A DNA stretch of 64,000 bases from Nocardioides plantarum (lineage in GTDB: Bacteria > Actinomycetota > Actinomycetes > Propionibacteriales > Nocardioidaceae), in contig NZ_VDMS01000006.1 of NCBI RefSeq assembly GCF_006346395.1, positions 59,117-123,116 on the forward strand, given 5' to 3'. The position numbers and the translations under genes were made by a program. The notes beneath the pieces were generated by a model. It worked only from the letters and a program-made list of their open reading frames with translations, was not told where the DNA came from and searched no databases. This document shows, one piece after another, positions 60,225 to 64,000 of the stretch. How positions within the stretch are numbered: the first letter of the stretch is position 1; each line of letters starts with the position of its first letter.

Positions 60225-60863
60225 TCAGGCCTCCGGGCCGGTCGTGGTGGTCAGGTCGATGAGGGCGAGGGCGTCGGCGGGCACCGGTCGCCCGGCCGCC
60301 TCGCGCTCGTCGACGTAGCGGCGCACGATCGCCCCGAGCTCGGCGTCGACCCGCGTGTCGAGGTCGGCGACGGCGGTCAGCGGGACGCCGACGAACAGGC
60401 ACTTCAGCACGCCGTGACGCCAGTCGTGGGCCGAGAGCCGGGCGGCGTGCGGGCCCATGGCGGCGGCCACGAGCCGGACGTCGTTGGTGCGCAGGGCGTC
60501 GAGCAGCACCTCGGAGCCGTCGAGCCCGGGGTCCTCGACGACGCCGATAGCGAGGAGCACGCCCCGCTTCTCGTCGCCGTCTCCGTAGCGGTAGATCGCC
60601 TGCAGCTCGGCCAGCAGGTCGGCCGGCGCGAGCCGGGTCGCCGCTGCCGCCACGAGCTCGACGCGTACGGCGTCCTCGGTGCGGTGGCCGGTCGGGGCGA
60701 GCTCGCCCCGGGCCGTACGCCGGGCCGCGGCCGGGAACAGCCGCCCCAGCACCGACGGGTCGGCCGTCACGGCCGCGGTCATCTCCTCGAGCGCCCGCTG
60801 GGCGTCGGACGGGAGCGCCGCGCGCAGCTCGGCGGGAGCGACGAGCGTGCCCACGGCGGTCAT
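60225..60863 (-). CDS. EboA-domain protein
   Basis: A 212-residue alpha-helical protein with no membrane segment: the N-terminus is LVAPAELRAALPSDAQRALE, then YRYGDGDEKRGVLLAIGVVE, AAAMGPHAARLSAHDWRHGV and LKCLFVGVPLTAVADLD. This pattern (H-D-W-x-x-x-V-L-K-C-L-F) is the EboA signature. It has no known catalytic motif and may be a scaffold. ATG 60863 overlaps the upstream gene by 4 bp. Gene order with EboB matches published ebo clusters. Confidence 0.85.
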   Translation of the reverse strand: MTAVGTLVAPAELRAALPSDAQRALEEMTAAVTADPSVLGRLFPAAARRTARGELAPTGHRTEDAVRVELVAAAATRLAPADLLAELQAIYRYGDGDEKRGVLLAIGVVEDPGLDGSEVLLDALRTNDVRLVAAAMGPHAARLSAHDWRHGVLKCLFVGVPLTAVADLDTRVDAELGAIVRRYVDEREAAGRPVPADALALIDLTTTTGPEA

Positions 60864-61738
60864 CGGGCGCTCCCCGCGGCTGCCGGTATGGCGGCCGGCG
60901 TGCCGATCCGGTCGAGCGAGGCGCGCAGCGCGACCATGGTGGAGGCCGCGACCGCGGGTGCCGCGTGGGAGTGCCGCGGCAGCTCGACGCACGCCAGGCC
61001 GGTGTAGCCGGTCGCGACGAGGGCGCCGAGGACGTCGTCGAGGTCGAGCTCGCCGGTGCCGAGCTCGAGGTGCTCGTGCACGTCGCGGACCATGTCGTCG
61101 ACCTGCACGTTGCCGAGGACGGGCCCCGCGCGGTGCACGGTCTCGGCGGGGGTGCGCGGCTCGTTGCAGACCAGGTGGCCCAGGTCGAGGGTCACCTGCA
61201 GGTGTTCGGGGTCGCCGAAGCGGGCCCGCAGGTCGAGCACCTCGTCGAGGGTCGACAGGAACATCCCGGGCTCGGGCTCGACGCAGACCGTGACGCCGAG
61301 GTCGGCGGCGTCGTCGAGGACCGGGCCGAGGCCGTTGACGACCCGGCGCCACAGCACCGCGGCCCCCACTCCGGTCGGGGCGGTGCCGGACCAGCAGGAG
61401 ACCGCCTCGGAGCCGAGCTCGTGCGCGATCCGCACGGCCCGGCGCAGCAGGTCGACGCGGCGCTCGCGGCCGTCGTCGCTGACCAGGGTCGGCTCGTGCT
61501 TGTGCCAGGGGTCGAGCACGTAGCGCGACCCGGTCTCCACGACCGAGGCCAGGTGGTTGGCCTCCAGGCACCGCCGGGCGTGGGCGATCTGGCTCGGCAG
61601 GTCGCCGAACGGGTCGAGGTGGGGCTGGTCGAGGGTCAGCCCGATGCCCTCGTAGCCGAGGGACGAGACCACCGCGCAGGCGTCGGCGAGCCGGTGTCCG
61701 GCGAATCCGTTGAGGCCATAGCCCAGACGCACGCTCAT
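60860..61738 (-). CDS. Sugar phosphate isomerase/epimerase (TIM barrel)
   Basis: A 292-residue xylose-isomerase-like enzyme. The start MSVRLGYGLNGFAGHRLADA leads into the barrel: YEGIGLTLDQPHLDPFGD, VVETGSRYVLDPWHKHEPTL, SEAVSCWSGTAPTGVGAAVL, VCVEPEPGMFLSTLDEVLDL (Glu ligand) and VTLDLGHLVCNEP with NVQVDDMVRDVHEHLELG for the metal site. It should isomerise or epimerise a sugar or cyclitol. Overlap of 4 bp with the EboC and EboA genes. The partner isomerase lies at the window edge. Confidence 0.82.
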   Translation of the reverse strand: MSVRLGYGLNGFAGHRLADACAVVSSLGYEGIGLTLDQPHLDPFGDLPSQIAHARRCLEANHLASVVETGSRYVLDPWHKHEPTLVSDDGRERRVDLLRRAVRIAHELGSEAVSCWSGTAPTGVGAAVLWRRVVNGLGPVLDDAADLGVTVCVEPEPGMFLSTLDEVLDLRARFGDPEHLQVTLDLGHLVCNEPRTPAETVHRAGPVLGNVQVDDMVRDVHEHLELGTGELDLDDVLGALVATGYTGLACVELPRHSHAAPAVAASTMVALRASLDRIGTPAAIPAAAGSAR

Positions 61739-62616
61739 GTCGGGCTCACCGCCCGCGAGGCGCGTCGCAGCAACGGGCCGGCGCCGGCCACCGCGATCGC
61801 GGCGGGCAGCTGCCCGCGGGCCGCCAGCCAGGAGGCCTGCAGGAGCGTGAGGCCGCCGATGCCGGCGCCGGTGGCGGCCCGCACGGTCGGACCGTCGGGC
61901 TGGGCCAGGGCGCGGGTCTGGGCGCCACCCACGCGGGCGACGTACGCCGCGGCGAGGGCGCGTGCCGCCCACCGGTCGCGGGGGCGCGCCTCGGCGTCGC
62001 GGGCCGTCGTCGCCACGAGGAGCGCCGCGGCGGTGGCGGTGGCGGCCAGCGCCGTACGGACGGTGGCCTTGCCGGTGCCGTGGACCTCGCCGCGGCTGAG
62101 CAGCGTGACGCCGACGGTGTGCACCGCGGCGGCCGCCGCGGGCGCCGCGGCCGCGCCCGGTGCGGCGGCCGCACCGAGCAGGACGTCGAGCCCGCGGGTG
62201 GAGGCCATCACGAACGGACCGGCCGGGGAGTCCTTGGCCAGCAGGTCGTAGGTGGCGACGAGAGCGGCAAGCGGGACGCTGACCCGCAACGCCCTGCGTC
62301 CGCCCGCCACCGCCGTGACGGCCAGGCCGGCCGCGCCGAGACCGGCGGCGACGGCGAGGGCCACCGGGGCGGCGATGCGCCCGGACGGGACGACCCGCTC
62401 GGGGCGCTCGACGGCGTCGACCTCACGGTCGGCCCAGTCGTTGAGCGCCATGCCCGAGCAGTAGATGAGGACCGAGCCGAGCGGCATGGCCCCGGCGCCA
62501 CGCACCGGGTCGGAGCCGAGCCACGCCGCACCGGACCAGACGTCGCCGGGGACGGTGAGCGAGGCCGGGAGGCGGACCAGCTCGGCGAGGTCGCGCGGTG
62601 CCGGCAGGGTGCTCAC
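61735..62616 (-). CDS. EboC-like UbiA prenyltransferase
   Basis: A 293-residue membrane enzyme with about eight helices and the UbiA motif ALNDWADREVDAVERPERVV (N-D-x-x-D-x-x-x-D), which binds the Mg-diphosphate. It moves a prenyl group onto an acceptor; the acceptor is unknown. GTG 62616 is set by the GTGA overlap with the upstream gene. Most EboC proteins keep this motif. The C-terminal third is very Ala-rich. A polyprenyl synthase in the same operon can provide the donor. Confidence 0.83.
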   Translation of the reverse strand: MSTLPAPRDLAELVRLPASLTVPGDVWSGAAWLGSDPVRGAGAMPLGSVLIYCSGMALNDWADREVDAVERPERVVPSGRIAAPVALAVAAGLGAAGLAVTAVAGGRRALRVSVPLAALVATYDLLAKDSPAGPFVMASTRGLDVLLGAAAAPGAAAAPAAAAAVHTVGVTLLSRGEVHGTGKATVRTALAATATAAALLVATTARDAEARPRDRWAARALAAAYVARVGGAQTRALAQPDGPTVRAATGAGIGGLTLLQASWLAARGQLPAAIAVAGAGPLLRRASRAVSPT

Positions 62617-63773
62617 GAGAGTCCCTGGCGCCACGCGACGAGGTCGCGCCACTGCTCGGCGAGCCGGTGCTCGGAGCTGCCGACGGGGTCCTTGAAGAAG
62701 AAGCCCAGCTCGACCAGGGCACCGGACCGGCCGGCGGCGTGGGCCACGGCCGTGAGCCGGGCCAGGTCGAGCACCAGCGGTGCGGCCAGGCTCGAGTCGC
62801 AGCCCTGCCAGGTGAGCTGCATGGTCATCCGGCTGCCGAGGAAGCCGTCGAACAGCACGTGGTCCCAGGCGGTCTTCCACTCCCCCAGCTCCTCGACCTG
62901 GTCGATGTGCATCGGCCCGGGCACGGCCCGGCCGACCATCGCGTCGAGACCGCTGCGCTTGGTCTCGGTCTTGCTGCGGGCGGCCTCGGGGTCGGCCAGC
63001 GTGGCGCCGTCGCCGCCACCGAGGAGGTTGACCGACGCCCACGAGCGCAGCTCGAGCGCACGCACCGCGAACATCGGCGCCAGCGCCGACTTCAGCAGCG
63101 TCTCGCCGGTCTTGCCGTCGGAGCCGGCGTAGGGCAGCCCGGCCCGCTCGGCGGCCTCGAGCACCACGGGCAGGCGTAGGCACGGGCTGGGCGTGAAGGA
63201 CACGAAGGGCGCCCCGGCGGCGAAGGCCGCGAGGGCGTAGACGGCCCCGATCGGCAGGGAGTCGTCGATGCTGTCCACCTGGTCGGGGTCGGCGACCGGT
63301 GCCTGGGTGCTGGCGACCTCGATCACGACCACGCGGGCCAGGTCGTGCTGCTCACGGAAGGCCCGGATGTCGGCGGCGAGCCGGTCGACCGCGGCCGCCG
63401 CACTCTCGTCGCCCGACGCGTAGCCCGGCCGCAGGGCGGCCTCGACCTCGTCGAGCTCGGCGCGTACGGCGTCGACGAGGTGGGCGGGCAGCACGGCACC
63501 CGCCACCAGCGTGTCGGCCTTCTTGGCCAGGGAGCGCGAGCTGACGTCGTGGCCGCCGAACACCAGGCTGCCGAGGTCGGGCAGGCCCGCGGGGTCGAGC
63601 TCGGGCAGCTCGGTCACGAGCCCGGTCGTCGGCGCGAGCCCGTGCCGGATGCCGAGGGCTCCGATGATCGCCGTGGTCGCCACCGAGCCGCGCGCCCCGA
63701 CGAACCAGACACCGGTGCGGGCACCGGGGTCCGATCCGGGCTCGACGCGGGTGTCGGTCTGGTCGCTGGTCAT
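62613..63773 (-). CDS. Inositol-3-phosphate synthase-type sugar phosphate cyclase
   Basis: A 386-residue NAD-dependent cyclase: Rossmann GVWFVGARGSVATTAIIGAL, then VVVIEVASTQAPVAD, FVSFTPSPCLRLPVVLEAAE, LPYAGSDGKTGETLLKSALA (the Lys of the family) and SKTETKRSGLDAMVG. This covers the Ino1 fold; it converts glucose-6-phosphate, or a related sugar phosphate, to a cyclitol phosphate. ATG 63773 is preceded by GAGGAA. Other ebo clusters carry a dehydroquinate-synthase-like EboD, which is absent here, so this may replace it. Confidence 0.85.
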   Translation of the reverse strand: MTSDQTDTRVEPGSDPGARTGVWFVGARGSVATTAIIGALGIRHGLAPTTGLVTELPELDPAGLPDLGSLVFGGHDVSSRSLAKKADTLVAGAVLPAHLVDAVRAELDEVEAALRPGYASGDESAAAAVDRLAADIRAFREQHDLARVVVIEVASTQAPVADPDQVDSIDDSLPIGAVYALAAFAAGAPFVSFTPSPCLRLPVVLEAAERAGLPYAGSDGKTGETLLKSALAPMFAVRALELRSWASVNLLGGGDGATLADPEAARSKTETKRSGLDAMVGRAVPGPMHIDQVEELGEWKTAWDHVLFDGFLGSRMTMQLTWQGCDSSLAAPLVLDLARLTAVAHAAGRSGALVELGFFFKDPVGSSEHRLAEQWRDLVAWRQGLS

Positions 63774-63865
63774 GTGTGGTTCCTCGAGTCGGTCGGTCAT
63801 CAGGTCGGTCGGGTGGCGCGGTCGCCGACTGGGTCGGCTGGGTCGGCCGTGGGGTCGGCCGTGGG

Positions 63866-64000
63866 TCAGGAGGAGCTGGAGAAGGCGGCGTCGAAGGCAG
63901 CACTCGGCGGGTCGAACGCCAGACGGCGCACGAACTCCAACGCCTCGGGAGCACCCACCAACCGATCCATCCCCGCGTCCTCCCACTCCACCGAGATCGG
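63866..64000 (-). CDS. Sugar phosphate isomerase/epimerase, C-terminal fragment
   Basis: The last 44 residues of a gene that enters from the right edge: PISVEWEDAGMDRLVGAPEA and on to FDAAFSSSS. ISVEWED-type endings, with the Glu/Asp metal ligand, belong to xylose-isomerase-like TIM-barrel enzymes such as inosose or sugar isomerases. It is upstream of the cyclase with a 92-bp gap and is probably the start of the same operon. The rest lies outside the window. Confidence 0.65.
   Translation of the reverse strand, partial: PISVEWEDAGMDRLVGAPEALEFVRRLAFDPPSAAFDAAFSSSS

Overview
The window is GC-rich, with GTG and TTG starts, ATGA/GTGA stop-start overlaps and several starts that look leaderless (a TANNNT box 6-7 bases before the start codon). 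This points to an actinobacterium, most likely a Nocardioides-like member of the Propionibacteriales. The genus is an inference: no rRNA is present and no search was run.

Left part (1-18.4 kb) is ordinary chromosome: the end of a phosphopantetheinyl transferase, a GNAT acetyltransferase, tRNA-Gly(TCC), a two-domain TerD protein, a 1024-residue secreted protein with thrombospondin type 3-like calcium repeats, an SNF2-type helicase, an amino-acid permease, a TSUP transporter, a secreted collagen-like protein, an MFS pump and methyltransferase pair facing an XRE-cupin regulator across a palindromic operator, a secreted beta-propeller-like protein, and an ABC-2 exporter.

The stretch 18.4-28.1 kb is an accessory array of about a dozen small, mostly unrecognised genes (many with two membrane helices). 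They include a GyrA-like mini-protein, a DUF2975 plus XRE pair, a NYN-domain protein behind a promoter-proximal terminator, and an IS3-family element whose transposase is broken by a 14-bp duplication. The genes are separated by recurring elements: seven copies of a 28-bp palindrome, a GCGGC(A/G)TGGTCGGGCGG motif close to gene ends, and a hairpin motif mostly upstream of minus-strand genes. Two copies of a ~150-bp leader in front of two different secreted-protein genes bracket the array. This cassette-like organisation is the least explained feature of the window.

The stretch 28.1-34.1 kb carries an AAA+ ATPase plus TPR membrane protein operon, a lipoprotein and a PD-(D/E)XK-like nuclease. 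From 34.1 to 44.5 kb lies a lower-GC, defence-type island: a reverse transcriptase with a SLATT membrane partner, an intact IS3-family element, a 1182-residue STAND NTPase with an N-terminal nuclease-fold domain (Avs-like), and a DUF4209-like protein with a HEPN RNxxxH motif.

From 45.1 to 55.7 kb is a beta-glucoside/cellobiose utilisation locus: a GH3 glucosidase divergent from a solute-binding protein, two permeases, a GH1 glucosidase, a LacI/CebR-type repressor, an MsiK/UgpC-type ATPase and an oxidoreductase, with two CebR-box-like operators between the divergent genes. From 55.8 kb to the right edge runs a tightly overlapping minus-strand operon: a variant ebo cluster (EboA, B, C, E and F homologues) combined with an inositol-phosphate-synthase-type cyclase, a polyprenyl synthase and TIM-barrel isomerases. 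It looks like a cyclitol plus prenyl pathway with export of an unknown metabolite.
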